A stretch of DNA of 64,000 nt from Vicugna pacos (lineage: Eukaryota; Chordata; Mammalia; Artiodactyla; Camelidae), in NCBI RefSeq assembly GCF_048564905.1, contig NC_132994.1, positions 13,913,652 to 13,977,651 of the forward strand. The letters run 5' to 3'. A program made the translations under genes and the position numbers. The notes under the pieces are model-generated. The model saw nothing but the letters and a program-made list of their open reading frames with translations. It was not told where the DNA came from and made no database searches. Positions 1-12,169 of the stretch are shown in pieces (position 1 is the first letter of the stretch; the number at the start of each line of letters is the position of its first letter).

Positions 1-574
1 AAATTAAAATAAAAAATGAACTGTGTTTTGAGTTCTTATCAATAGAGTTTTAAAATTTATAGACACTTTGAAATAAACAAAGTCTTAACAAAATTTTATT
101 ATAACCCAGTAAGGAATATGACCAAAAAAAAAACCCTTAACTCTGACCTTTCATCTTTTCTCTACCCTGAGTTCCTCTGAGATGGAGAGAGTTATTCAGT
201 CTTCTTTCTGACAGAACTGTCCCCAGTTGGATATCCTCCCATGGTGAATAGAAATGCCACAGCATTTGTGCACTAAGGTCTCCTTGTTGAAGGCTGAGGA
301 GGAATTCACGGCAAGCATTTGGACTAAGGGGAGATGAGAATGGAGAAAGGGAAAGAGAGGAAGAAAGACTCCCCTTAGAGAAGCTCACAGCATTAACCCA
401 TAAACCCAACCACAACAGAGTGGGAAAGTACCGCACCCCACCCAGAGCTACTTAACACCCTTCGTGTCTTCTCCACTGTTCGGGCAGGGGGAGCCCACAT
501 ACATAATACTGTTCACTGGTGACTGACCAAGAGGTGAGATTGGAAAAGAAGAGGGTACTAGACACTTTTTTTGC
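1..574. other. Intergenic, nothing recognised
   Basis: AT-rich sequence with a somewhat GC-richer stretch at 140-530. A minus-strand frame of 99 codons (137-436) has a leucine/serine-rich start that could look like a signal peptide, but no family is recognised and the composition looks like chance. Confidence 0.4.
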
Positions 575-1085
575 CTATTAAACTTTATTTAAATAATAGT
601 ATATACAATTTAAATATGCACAGTATAATACTCATCTGCTTAACGTAATATTTTTGAGATTTATCCATATTGACACACGAAGCACTAGTTCACTGATTTT
701 AGTTTCTATACAGTTTTATATAGAAGAATGGACATGTATGTTGTTTCCAATTTTTTTGCTTACACACTTTTGCAATTCGCCATGTTATATATACCTCCTT
801 ACACATGCGCTACAGGAATTCCTTGAAGCTTGTAGAAGTGAAGTGGGTCAACCATAGCATGAGCACAGTTCTTCAAATTTACCAGGTCCTGATGCTGCAG
901 TCTGCACCCTCACTGCGGGTACCAGAGTGAACGTTGCTCCACCGTCACTCAGGACTTTCTAATTGTAACATTTGGCTTATCTTTTAAGTATGAAGTGACC
1001 TCTCACTGCCGATTTAATTTGCATCTATCAGAGTAGTGTGAGCTTGAGCAGCTGCCTATTTGTCTTCTGTGCCTTTCAAAAATAT
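575..1085 (-). mobile_element. Diverged L1 3' fragment
   Basis: Minus-strand text resembling the L1 3' UTR and ORF2 end ('TTTTTGAGATTTATCCATAT' near 651, 'TTTAATTTGCATCTATCAGA' near 1013). Much diverged, so the limits are approximate. Confidence 0.5.
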
Positions 1086-2229
1086 TCAGTTAAAGTGTAC
1101 CCATTAAAAAGATGAAAAGAAGAAAACTCAGGAAGAAAAAGATCGCCTATAGAAAACGGGGATAGAGCGTCTCCATCGGTGTTAACTAGGGAACTGGAGA
1201 CGTGGGGCATGGTGGAAAGAAAGGCAGGAATTATCCTAGTAGGGGAAGCTGGGGTGAGACCAGTCAGATCAGAAGCAGCTTACAATCAGGAGAAGGGGAG
1301 GCTCGTCTGGGGCTGGTGTCCGCATTGGTGGGAGGGCACTGGAGTCCACGGGCAGGAATGTGAATTTCAGGCCTGAGGAAACGACAAATCCTCACAGCAA
1401 GTTTGATCCATGAGTCATCACCCTACTGGACCGGCTGGGATTCGAACCACACTTCCATTCCACTTTCCAGACCCCGCCTCCATGAGAAGTTAATTTGCAT
1501 TGCATAACCCAGTCTTCTGGCTTAGACAAAAACTTCATTTTTTGAAATTATCAAAAATATTTATAGTTTGACTAAGCTAATCTAAAACACACAGCAGAAG
1601 CAGGCCATGCCCTACGTTCCCTGGGCTAGAGCTGCGGGAGTGGCTGCACGTGTCTAAGCCATCAAGGGCCCGTCAGGGACCCTCTAGTAAAAGCAACGCT
1701 GTCTCAGCAGCAGGACGGCTGCGGAGGTTACCTGGGACCTCTTCCTCAGAAGTCACTGTCTCTCATGGGTGCCACTGTTTCCTGTCCCATTTCCTTCAGA
1801 ACCTAAACTTTCGAGGCATTTGAGCCTGGAGCAAGTTCCACAACTCATTGCAGATGGAGGCATTTCATGTCCTGACCCAGCAAAATATTTTACAGTCCTG
1901 TTTCCTAATCCAGGAAAAGCTGAGTCTTACCCTTGTATAAGCCTAAACTTTGCCCTGAAAAATGAAAGCAATTCAATGAAACAATTGGGAAAAGCTTGCC
2001 TTTGTTCTGCTGAGAAGATTCAACATATGCCCCAGGGCCACAGCCCAGCCGGCCAGCAGGAGCTGCAGCCAACATCAGAAGGCGGCCAAGCCTGCCCAGA
2101 GCACCTGAGCCAGACACCAGACGTTTCTGCATCTTCTTGGCGCTTCAGTAGAAGCAGGGTTTATTATTAGCTTCCTTAATATTAAGAGAGAGCCCCCTAC
2201 AAAGGTCCTCAAATCTCCAGAGAATAGGA

Positions 2230-2231
<2 letters not shown>
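1086..2231. other. Intergenic, mostly unique sequence
   Basis: No recognisable repeat in most of it. There are an AP-1-like TGAGTCA at 1411-1417 and a reverse octamer ATTTGCAT at 1493-1500. A 133-codon plus frame (1769-2170) shows no recognisable protein and overlaps a 75-codon minus frame. Confidence 0.4.
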
Positions 2232-2262
<31 letters not shown>

Positions 2263-2289
2263 ACACACACACACACACATACACACACT
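2232..2289. repeat. (CA)n microsatellite
   Basis: About 28 AC units with one CC interruption. It makes chance open frames of VCVC type on the minus strand. Confidence 0.97.
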
Positions 2290-2589
2290 GGGCAGACTCT
2301 TATTTTTTTGATTAAACTAGTTAAATTGAATTAAACTGGAAAAACTTTTGTCACAAATTTTAAAAGGGCATGCCAGGAGAAATTTAAAGAAAAAATTTTG
2401 TTCCACAATGGACATGAAGAAAATCAAAACGGGAGAGGAGAGCAGAAGGGGCCATGAGGAAACGGGAGCCACCACCTGCCACGTTTTTTCTGGAAAGTTC
2501 TTGAAGCAAATGTTGATTTCATAGTCTGCAGTTGATTGACACATGCCTCCCAATAAAAGCGAAGGGATCGAAATTGCAAAGTTCATTGT

Positions 2590-3090
2590 CATCGCGCGGT
2601 AAAGTAATATGCAAATTAGGGTCTTAAAATGAGCCTTGGAGAGGTCTGGGCCGCTTCACTCACAAGAAGGCAGCGCGGCTGCCGTGTTCTTACGGCTTAA
2701 CCACGCCGATCTCCGGTGGGCCGAGCCTGGAGCTCCTCCGAAGTGCGGTGTCGTGATTCATGACATTTAGCAGATGGGAAGGGCCCTCTCCAGAAATAAG
2801 CCACTCAGCTGAGACTGGGCAGAAAACAGCCTGAAATGAGTCACACCACGTAAGGGGGTACAAAGGATGATTCACCAGGTCCCAAGGAAAGTACAGAGGC
2901 GGGAATGCTGGTGACCGGGGAACCTCAGGTCTGCCTCGCTGAGCCCGGCGCTGAGCTGGCGGGATGAGGGGCTGGCGCTCCGGTGTGACGGATGGGGTGG
3001 GGCTGCGCCTTCGGGGGAGGTAGCGCAGCGGTGGCTGCTGGCTTTTCCGTCCGGGATCTGTGTGGCCGGGGGAGACATCTGTACTAAAGG
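2590..3090. promoter_or_regulatory. CpG-rich intergenic block, candidate regulatory element
   Basis: About 500 bp with many CpG dinucleotides (over a dozen in 2650-2770 alone, and many more in 2890-3080), standing out in AT-rich surroundings. It contains an octamer ATGCAAAT (2609-2616) and an AP-1-like TGAGTCA (2837-2843). Minus-strand frames of 61 and 68 codons overlap it but resemble no protein. It could be a small CpG island, an enhancer or an unannotated promoter. Confidence 0.45.
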
Positions 3091-3291
3091 CTCTGAAGAG
3101 GATGATGTGAACTGATTTATCCCGAAGACTGCACAGCTGGCATCAGATAAAACATTTGGAATCGTTTTAGATGTGCGTTACCTAGAGGCAGCATTCCCTC
3201 CCCAGTGCTAAATTTAAACCATCCCTGCCATTTCAGACTCTACTGAAATCTGTTTCTCATAGAATGGCTCTGTCTTGGAAATAGCATGCAA

Positions 3292-3325
3292 CCCCCCCCC
3301 CCCCGCCCTCGTAAAATGGAAGACA

Positions 3326-3387
<62 letters not shown>
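3292..3387. repeat. C13 run followed by (CA)n microsatellite
   Basis: A 13-base C run at 3292-3304, a short unique piece, then about 30 AC units (3327-3387). Both tracts are likely length-variable. Confidence 0.97.
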
Positions 3388-3388
<1 letters not shown>

Positions 3389-5097
3389 CTTTTAAGAAAA
3401 AAAAAAATTCAGATTGGAATGAAGAGAAGTGAGAGAGATGTGCTTCCCAGGACGGGGAGGGGCTGGGGGCCGGTGGCTGCCCACAGCTCAAAGGCCGTGG
3501 GGCTGACTGACTCATGCACAAGCCCCGGGGGATCACCGGTTTCCTCAGTCGCCCTTTAGGAGGAGAGACAGAAAACGTGATACTTCAGATGTTCCCACAG
3601 AATCACAGCTTTTCTGGATCCAAGGGAACCGCAGGCTTACCCTGCTGCCTGCCACGCCAGAGTATAAATAAGGCTGAGGAGCCCCACGTAGCTGAAACCC
3701 CAACAGAAACCATCTCTCCCACACACACGTTCACACGCACTCGGGATCCCATGGGAAAGCTTACACAGTCTGACAGAGGACCCTAGTCTGTGCGCGAATA
3801 TTACAGCACGTTTTCAAACCTTCCCGCATTTCTTGATGCACTTTCAAAGCAAAATCAACATGTGAATGTTAATCTCCTTACCTCAAGGATAGATCCTGTA
3901 ACTATTCCAAGAAGTTAAAAGCCAAGTTTAAGCAGAACTCAGGAAGCGTTCCAGTGTGGAGTCCAAATGCAAAAACTTTTTGCTGTTGGTAAATAGGGGT
4001 CTTGGTTGCCTTCTTGATGATGATAACCCCCCGTCACAGGACACCATCTTCTTAACTCTCCCCACCTGTCTTGGTTTCTTGTGGTGACGATGCTACTGCT
4101 TCCCGTGGCATTTCACTTGCCTGGAGTGAGTTAGCCAAGGAGTGGGATGCGATTGGCAGGGAAGGATACCTAGGATTCTGCGCGGTTGGCGGCAGTGCTC
4201 ATAAATGTCTGTAAGTACAAGGAAGGGTTACCAGGCAGGCTTTGTCTTGTCCAAGTATCTCCCCGCTCCCCCCCTGGTGTGGCCCAGAAACAGCATGTGA
4301 CTGAGGGGCTTTCCTGCCCCTATCGTAAGGCCAGCCAACCGGCAGGGTCCTGGGAGCCCTTACCAACAGTGAGTGGTTCAGTGAGAGCTGGGAAAAGGCT
4401 TTGGTTGTTCCCAAGGCAACAGACCCTCTGAATACTTTCATAGAGAGTCCAAACCCTCCTGGCTCCTCGGTCTCTTGAGTTTCCTGGGTTTTCTATCAAG
4501 GTCATTTGCCAAAACTACCGTTACCACCATGCATTGAGATTTCCATGCTCAGTAAACATGGCTGGAATCTTCCACTTGACATTGTAAGAGGTATGACATA
4601 AAGCCTCCGGGGAGAACGTGGTTCTTTGAAGGAAGCCCTAACCCCTACATCACACCCCACTTCAGGCATCAGTCTTCTTTTAACTCACAACATCAGTGCT
4701 TCTGGCTTTAACTAATACCAGGAAACCACCTGCAGTCCTCACTACCGCAGCCAAGAGCGTTAGCCTTCCCGGGGTTCTGCCGTGTTTTTCACTCATAGTA
4801 AATTTTGCTAAAACACCTAAATCCCTCACACTTGTAACACGTGTCTTTTTTGTTTGTTTTTGGGGGGAGTTTAGGGGTTTTTTGTTTGTTTCCCTCACAC
4901 ATGTCTTAATGAGGGACTTGCCATCAAGAGAATGTTCTCTGAAAAGTAAAGCCGTTCTTGACAACCTAGTGTGTAACAGCATACACTGGTGAACGCACGT
5001 TACTCCTTTGTATCACTTACCATGTTGCTTTGTCAATTATTGGGCTGTGAGCTCCCCACAAGATAACTGTAAAGTATCTGCTGTATGTAACCACCTC
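3388..5097. other. Intergenic, GC-richer unique sequence
   Basis: A TGACTCA AP-1-like site at 3508-3514 and a TATA-like site at 3663. Overlapping short frames on both strands (3514-3786, 4186-4441, 4680-4992) resemble no protein. No transposon recognised. Confidence 0.4.
3663..3670 (+). promoter_or_regulatory. TATA-box-like site
   Basis: TATAAATA in a GC-rich local setting (CCACGCCAGAG before, GGCTGAGGAGCCCC after). If used, the start would be near 3690-3700 on the plus strand. No supported gene follows it, so this is only a possibility. Confidence 0.25.
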
Positions 5098-5310
5098 GGG
5101 AAGGGATAGATTAGAAGTTTGAGATTAATAGATACACTTTACTGTATTTAAAATAGATAACAAGGACCTACTGTATAGCACAGGAAACTATATTCAATTT
5201 CTTATGACATAACGGAAAGAATCTGAAAAGAATATGTATGTGTATAACTGAATCACTTTGCTGTACACATGCAACTAACATTGTAAATCAGCTACACTTC
5301 AATAAAAAAA
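5098..5310 (+). mobile_element. L1 3'-end fragment (cetartiodactyl type)
   Basis: Text typical of the 3' end of cetartiodactyl L1: 'GGAAACTATATTCAATTTCT', 'CTGAATCACTTTGCTGTACA', then a CTTCAATAAA tail followed by an A-rich run. About 210 bp, heavily 5'-truncated. Confidence 0.8.
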
Positions 5311-6842
5311 TAACAACAACAACAAAAAGAATAACCCTTCTATAGTGACAAAGGTGACATTGCTATATTACCAAGTCAGAATGTTCTACACCGCTCTGCC
5401 CTACTGATTATAAACATCTTTTGGGTGGAGTTAGGCCAAAGTAAGTTACCACAATGAAGGCTTACTAATGAAGACCAGTCCACTCCCTGCTTGGTTACTA
5501 AAATCTTTACTCAGTGCTCAGAACAATGATTGATTCCCTGGTGACTTTCAGAACACACACAGAATCCTTATTTTTCTTTTTAATTAAAACATGCATTGAT
5601 TAGCAGATCTTGACAATACATCTTCAATCACTCAAATCTTTTTTTTAATATCGCAAGATGCTCAGCAGGCAAGAAGCATGAGACCAAGACTCAGAGTCAA
5701 ATATAAAATGAGGCATAACTCTTAGGCATATTTCTTTTCTAATAAAAAAATATTTTCAGAGCTCTCCTTTTGTAAAAAAAAAAAAATTTATTGAAGTATA
5801 GCTCATTTACAATGTTAGTTTCAGGTGACCAGCAAAGTGATTCACTTATACATATATACACATACATATATATATTTTTTTCTTTTCAAATTCTTTTCCA
5901 TTATAGGTTATTACAAGAATTGAATTTTGTTCCCTATGCTGTACAGTAAGTGCTTGTTGTCATAGCTCTCCTTTTGACATAAAGCAATAGTTTGGGTTCT
6001 CCTGGGAGCTGGTTTATAATACCGGCTGGCTCCTGAGGGTTTCCAGTGCTGCTGGTCAGGACTGGGCTCTGCTTTCCTACAGAGGAATCAGGGTAACCGA
6101 ACGGCCATTGATAATATGTGATGGGGGACTCCGAGCTATTCCTTACTGCCTCAGCCCAGAATAGCCTATTTGAGAATAGAAAATAAAAGCTAATTCCCAC
6201 TTTGAGAGCGCAAAGAGCTTTGTGATTTTAAAAAAATATCTTTGATGGCAACTCACTGAGATAAGGAACAAGTTTTAAGCCGACTCTGTTGGAATGTTGC
6301 AGTGCTAGGCAGGAAAGGGCTCGGGGTGCCAGCAGGCAGGCTGCAGTACAGTCAAACAACTGGGGTTGAACCTCTGCACTAATTTCCGGGCTATGCACCG
6401 CCAGTCTGGCTTCCTGCTGAAGCATCACTTCATGTTTTCAGGCAATACCCTGACCCACTACGTGAAACCAAATGCGGAATCATCTTCCTGTTAGTGTAAA
6501 AACTTTTGCTAATTGAAATCCTGGCCTTTATAGCCACTACTGTCATTGTTAAAAATACTGCCATAGTGATGTTTGGGAGTGCTTGGAATTATGTTCTAAT
6601 GGAAAAATCTATATGAAATAAATGCCCAGTTTAAAAGTCATAAGGGCAGCAGAGCAAGTGCATTTGTCACTGAAACTATGATTCACAGAGGCTCCAGGTT
6701 TTGCTGTTCCAAGTGTTCTGTTTAACTAGGAGCATGTGCTTAAAAGCTATCCTTCACTAATCCAAAATTTTGAAGCACTGTTTATTCAGTAGCCAATGAA
6801 GACAGGCCTGTCAAAAATGGACTGTCAAATTGAATTTTTAAT
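5311..6842. other. Intergenic, nothing recognised outside the L1 3' end
   Basis: Apart from the L1 fragment at 5787-5955, no gene or named repeat is seen. Minus frames at 5934-6200 and 6228-6428 look like chance. Confidence 0.4.
5787..5955 (-). mobile_element. L1 3'-end fragment (cetartiodactyl type)
   Basis: Reverse of the same 3' end, starting with a T/A-rich tail and TTATTGAAGTATAGC, with 'GTTCCCTATGCTGTACAGTA' near its right end. About 170 bp. Confidence 0.8.
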
Positions 6843-7020
6843 TCTTATTTTTTATTGGAGTGCGGTCAATTTACAATGTTAGTTTCTGGTGTACAGCAAG
6901 GCTATTTGGTGATACATATATATACATATATTTTTTTCAGATTCTTTTCCATTGCAGCTCATTACAAAAAATTGAATATAATTCCCTGTGCTATACAGCA
7001 GGTCCTTCTTGTTTATCTAT
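6843..7020 (-). mobile_element. L1 3'-end fragment (cetartiodactyl type)
   Basis: A third copy of the same 3' end, minus strand, with 'CAATTTACAATGTTAGTTTC' and 'TTCCCTGTGCTATACAGCA'. It is about 1 kb from the fragment at 5787-5955 and in the same orientation. Confidence 0.8.
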
Positions 7021-8365
7021 CAAATTGATTTTTTTCAGTGTCCTCTGTGTTAAAGGCAGGCATTCTGACTGTCATCACTGGAATTCGAATTAGGTCCTAA
7101 GAGTATTTGGATTGCGTGCCCACTACCTGACGTCTCTGACATTCAGATAGGCGCCGAGTCACAGCTGTGTGTGGGCAGACAGAGCAGAGCTGGGGCAGCT
7201 GCAGGGCCGTGGAGGTCGATCTATACAAAACGTTCTTCCTGGGGATGGGGGGAAAGGCAGGGATGCTGAACAAGACGACCAGCATTTATTCACGTGACCA
7301 TTTACAATTCAGCATGACCATGTACAATTTGTGGGAACACAAACTCAGCCTATTGGCTTATCCCAGTATCCTGGGGTGCAGGGGTGGAAGAAAAGAGCAA
7401 GTGACACTCCAGTTTACTATCCTGGAAAGTGCACAAGAGAGCTGCTTGGTCAGAGAAAGTTTTAAGCTTTAGTACTTAAATGTATGGACATAGCTGTGTT
7501 GGGGGGTGCATTGAGATTCTTTTAAAAGCTCTTCTTTCTGGTTCAAAATAAAAAGCAAAGACGGTGCCCATGAGGCACACTGCCATTCAGAACCATTCCC
7601 TGTCCACAGAAACGGTATGACTTCAGTCCCCATGTGTGGTTTAAGTCTGCAGAAGTATAACCTTAATTCTTGGTAAAGCAGTATCTTAGTTCTATAAAAA
7701 GAAGTATAGGACTTTGCATTCGTCTCCTAATTGAAAACATGTTTGGGAAATGCAATGGTAAAGGAAAGGAGGTGAAACTTAGGATCTCTGGGAAAAGGAA
7801 AGTGCCCTAATTCTCTGCGCGCTTGGACCCTCACTTGATTTCTGCCTGTGCTCTCGAGCCCTCACCATGATACCCTGTGTGAGCACAGGTCTGAGTTCCA
7901 GGGCTCTTCTGCCTCTGAACCCCACCCTGTGGGATTTGGTGATGTCACACTGTCAGCACAAGACCCACTGGCTCAGACGCCCTGCTGCCCAAACTCCTGG
8001 AGTCTCAGACTGCCCGTTCTTTCTCCAGTTTAGCCTCGTTTTCAGGATTGAGTCTCTCTCTACATTTCCCTTTATTTCTTGTCAGTTACCCTGTCTGCAA
8101 GGCTCTTCCTCCTCAAAGACGGGTGCTATATCCTGAGCCCAAGTGAATGGAGGTGGGGACCTGGTGGTTCTCACCAAGCCATGTCTGGAGATGACTCCTG
8201 CCCGCCCTGTCCTCTCGCCCAAACATGGGCAGATCATCCAGGATCACGACTCCTGTTTGCTGAGTCCAAGAGCCCAAATTCTCAGTCTCTGGGCCGCTGT
8301 TGACTTCAGAGCCGTAGGACTATGTCACTTGTCACCCAGATGGTGGCAATAATCCCTCCCCTCCC
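7021..8365. other. Intergenic, GC-richer around 7800-8350
   Basis: Unique-looking sequence with several overlapping short plus frames between 7848 and 8352, none family-like. It contains a CRE-like TGATGTCA at about 7940. Confidence 0.4.
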
Positions 8366-8485
8366 ACGTGCACTTTTTTTTAACTTTGTATTTTGAAATA
8401 ATTATAGGCTCACAGAAAGTTGCAGATATGATGGAGTCCCCTGTAGTTTTCAACCAACTTTATAATATCAAAAGTATAGCTATAG
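8366..8485 (-). mobile_element. L1 3' UTR, left piece, interrupted by a SINE
   Basis: Minus-strand L1 3' end wording (TTGAAATAATTATAGGCTC and so on), ending at the SINE insertion. The rest of the element continues from 8591. Confidence 0.7.
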
Positions 8486-8590
8486 AGGGGAGGGGATAGC
8501 TCAAATGGTAGAGCACAGGCTTAGCATGCAGGAGACCCTGGGTTCCATCCCCTAATTACATCTCCCTGCAAATGAATGAATGAATGAATG
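8486..8590 (+). mobile_element. tRNA-derived SINE, camelid vic-1 type
   Basis: The head is tRNA-like with an A box at 8497-8508 (TAGCTCAAATGG) and a B box at 8541-8551 (GGTTCCATCCC), followed by a short tail of GAAT units (8574-8590). Diverged direct repeats flank it: AGTATAGCTATAG near 8473-8485 and AGTGTAGCTAGAG at 8591-8603. The wording matches the camelid-specific SINE that reads 'GGTAGAGCACATGCTTAGCATGC' in its central part. This is the main clue to the lineage. Pol III promoter boxes are present, but it is probably inert. Confidence 0.85.
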
Positions 8591-9765
8591 AGTGTAGCTA
8601 GAGTATGCCATCACAGTTGTAGGACAGTATATCATGATACAGCACAATATCAAAACCAGGACGTTGATGTTAGTATATTACTGTTGGCTGGACCACAGTG
8701 CTTACTCAGTTTTCGTCACTTTTAACCTGTATTCGTGTATGTGTGTGTATGTGTACATACAGTTCTGTAGTTTTATGCCATGTATAGATTCACGTAACAA
8801 CCACCACAATCAAGACACAGAGCTGTTGCATCACCAGAAAAGAGCTCCTTTGTGCTGCCTCTGTGTGTCCGTGCCCCTCTCCCTCAGCCACCCCCTCCCC
8901 ACTCCGAGTCTCTGTCCCCCACCAACCACTGATCCATTCATCTCTCTAATTCTGTCATCCTGAGAATGTTACATACATGAAATCACACAGCGTGTAATCT
9001 TTCAGGACTGATTTTTTTTTCCACTAAGCATAAGGTCCTTGAGGTCTATCCAGGCTGTGGCTTGTATCATGAGTTTATTCCTTTTTATTGATGAGTAGTA
9101 TTCCGTGGTGTGGGTAAGACAGAGCTTGTTCCGTTGAATGAGGCATAGGAGGGTTATTGCTGCCACCTCAGAGACGAGCTACACAGTCCTCCAGCTCAGG
9201 GAGCACACGGTGGGAGACGTGGTTGAAGACTTAAGTCTCTTCCAGCACTTCACCCTTACAGTTACAGCGACTATGAACCTTTGTATACAGGTTTTATGGA
9301 ACATAAGTTTTCATTTCTCTAGGATAGATGCCCAAGAGTGCAATTGCCGGGGCATGCGGTAAGTGCGTATTTGTTTTACAAGAAACTGCTGAACTGTTTT
9401 CCAGAGTGGCTGTACCATTTTACATTCCCACCAGCAAATAAGAGACCCTGTTTGACCACGTCCTCCCTCACCAGCACCTGGTATCATCAGTATTAGCCTC
9501 CTTTTCATCGTAGCCATTCCAGCAGGCACGCAATGATACCTCGCTGCGGTTTGAATACATTTTTTCTAATGGTTACTGATGTTGAACACGGATTCATGTG
9601 CTAATTTGCCATCCGTATGTCCTCTGTAGTAAAATACCTTTCACCCGTTTTATAACTGGATTGTTCTTTTTTAAAATGTTGTTCTTTATACGGCCTAGGT
9701 GGAATCTGCAGCTTTTCTTTCATCCTCTTAACAGTGTCTTTCGTGGCTCAAAGGTTTGGGGTTGG
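8591..9765 (-). mobile_element. L1 3' UTR and ORF2 C-terminus, right piece
   Basis: Minus-strand L1 text continues after the SINE: 3' UTR to about 9100, then the ORF2 C-terminal region (for example the 'CAGAGTGGCTGTACCATTTT' segment near 9400). It fades near 9765. The plus-strand open frames at 8634-8963 and 9138-9362 are chance frames inside it. Confidence 0.75.
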
Positions 9766-10009
9766 GTTTTTTTTTTTCTTTTCTTTTACGGTAGTACTTC
9801 TGATGTCATGTCTACGAACTCTGCACCTCCAAAAGAAGCAAAAACATGTGTTTGTATGTGTTTAATTTGCATAAAGGAACTGGAAGGACAACTGATGTAA
9901 TAAAAGTGTGGAGAGTTTGTAGTGGGAACAGGAGGACGCAGGCGGGAGGAGGGGGTGTGACGCTTCATCTTTTTGTATTGTTGCAGTTTGTAGCTATATG
10001 AATACATTA

Positions 10010-10205
10010 ATTTTAAAAATAGAGCATGGGTTTTAGAGTCAGATCACAGTTACAATCCAGGCTCTACAGATCCGCTTTTGGAGCTTGGGAAAGTTGTTTA
10101 TTACTTCAGTTTTCTCATCTGTAAAATTGAATGTAAAAAATAGACATAATTCAGCAGTTTTTAATGAGGACTAAATGAGATAATGCGTGTGAAAACACTC
10201 ACTTT
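10010..10205 (+). mobile_element. MIR SINE
   Basis: 'GGGTTTTAGAGTCAGATCAC' followed by 'CTCATCTGTAAAAT' and TAAATGAGATAATG: the order of a MIR core and 3' part. Old. Confidence 0.75.
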
Positions 10206-10444
10206 AATAAGTGGTGAATCAGTTATGGAATCAAACTATGAATCATGAACCAGAGCAAAATTTGTATTTTATGTAAAATAGTTCAGACTTTCCCCGTGAC
10301 TTCACGTTGTCTTTGGTGACACACTGTGCGGCTTGCTAGGCTTGTCACATTCTGCCGAGGAATTCAGTGGCTGCATTGGCGATCTCTGCTTCTCCAATTA
10401 ACGCTGTTTTGATGAGTGAACATTTTTAAGTGCTTAGAATAAGC

Positions 10445-10615
10445 TTTGTTCTTTACATGAACTGGAACCTCTAATATTCCCATTAGGTAGGGATTATAAT
10501 TCTTAATGTATAGGAAAGAACCCAGGGCTCAGAGAGGTAAAATGACTCACTGGTTTGTCTAATTGCAGAGTTTTTATATCTAACTTTGATGCCAGTGTGA
10601 TTTAAAATATTCTCT
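10445..10615 (+). mobile_element. MIR-like fragment
   Basis: 'CTCAGAGAGGTAAAATGACT' and surrounding wording match the MIR family. Diverged. Confidence 0.5.
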
Positions 10616-12169
10616 ATAGAACTCCAGTGCTTAGGGATATTGCTAAAAAAGAAAAAGAAAAGAGTTCATTGGTTAAATGAATTTACATTTTAAAATAAAG
10701 TAAATCATGTTATAAAAAAAGCCCTTCTTGAGAGTTTTCAATGCATAGTAGCAAATTAAAGGTCCTGAGACATCCTGTATTATTTAACTCAGCATTTTCC
10801 AAATTAATTTAGCCACAGGGCTTTTTAGAAATATATAGGACTATCAACACCGCTCAGAATTAGCATTTGCATAGAAAACATTTTAGGGAAACCTGCACTG
10901 AGCATATATTCTGCTGTGTTTTAAAATGATATTTTTGTAAACTGTCTAATCCTGATTGTGATAACAAAGCACTAAAGCTTCACAAGAACTCTACAGACAG
11001 TTCATTTATGTGGTGCTATAGCATCTTACTGATGAAAGTAGTAATCCTATGGCAAACTTAGTGAAATTTTAAACACACACACACACATACATGAATACCC
11101 CTTTGGTTTCTGAAGATAACCCTAGAGGAGTAGAAAGTTTGCACCAACAACTCTGAGGGTAAATGATGTTAAAGAGAACAGAAATCTCCTTCCTAGTAAG
11201 CCTGCTTTTCACTTTGAATGGTGTGCACACAATTCTGAAAAGTCTAAGATAAGGTCATTTTGAGGCTCTGTTTAATTAATGCAAAATAAATGTTGTTTAA
11301 CATACAAGCAAAGAACAAATTTATTTTCTTTCAGTCTCAGTCACTACTTTTGATTGTACTACTTATTACAAATGTCTCCTCTTCTAGGCTCTCAGAACAC
11401 TGCATGCTGTTATTCTCCGCCACTCTCCGCTGTGGGTCCCCAGACAGGTGGAGCGCGCTCTCTATCCCTGTCCTTAACTTCTGCCCTGTGTGTAGTAGCC
11501 TTTTAAACAAGTGCTCAGTAGTGAGTGTGATGGTTTTAGATACATACCTATGGATATACATATAACATGAAATCATACCCAGTCCTCTTTAATACCCCTA
11601 AAAATTTTCCATTTCTAATGATGCAAAATGAGTCAAATACGCTATTCTATGTTATAGTAACAGCATCAGAGTAATGAGCAAACCCAGGCTTGTCACTGCT
11701 GTGTGATTCTTGGAAGGTAAAGGAAAATTCATCTTTTCATTCCAGCTCAATGTTCTTTCCATCTTGCTGGGATTGGAAATAAAAGGAATACTGGAGTTAT
11801 AAAATTTGAACGTTTTTCTATTTTTATTGATAAGTGCAATGAATAGTTTCAAAATTATTTTTAAACCCTATAAATTATGTAATTGAATCTAGTGACATAT
11901 GTAACAAACAGCACTTTAGAGATACAATAGCTATGAATTCATTTTCTCTAGGGTCTAAACTAAGCCATTTAATAGTATAAGGTATAAATTGTTAATGAAT
12001 TGAACATAAGATGCTTTATTTTCTATCTTATTAGTAAATAATTTTTTCTAGTGAGGGAATCTATTACTTCCTCTTTGTCCTAAACTACTTGAAGTACGCA
12101 AAATACACTTTTACAATATTTTAGGATGTATTGCTTCCTAGAACTTTAAGACTGAGTCATTAGACATAG

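Noticed and set aside
1769-2170. 133-codon plus frame, the longest one in the window
   Set aside because: No family resemblance and an overlapping frame on the other strand; length is within chance for GC-richer intergenic DNA.
3240-3559. Frames with THTHTH and VCVCVC runs
   Set aside because: These are translations of the CA microsatellite, as are similar ones near 2240, 14050 and 61140.
8486-8590. Functional tRNA gene
   Set aside because: The A and B boxes are present, but the cloverleaf arms do not pair properly, and the tail and flanking duplications mark it as a SINE.
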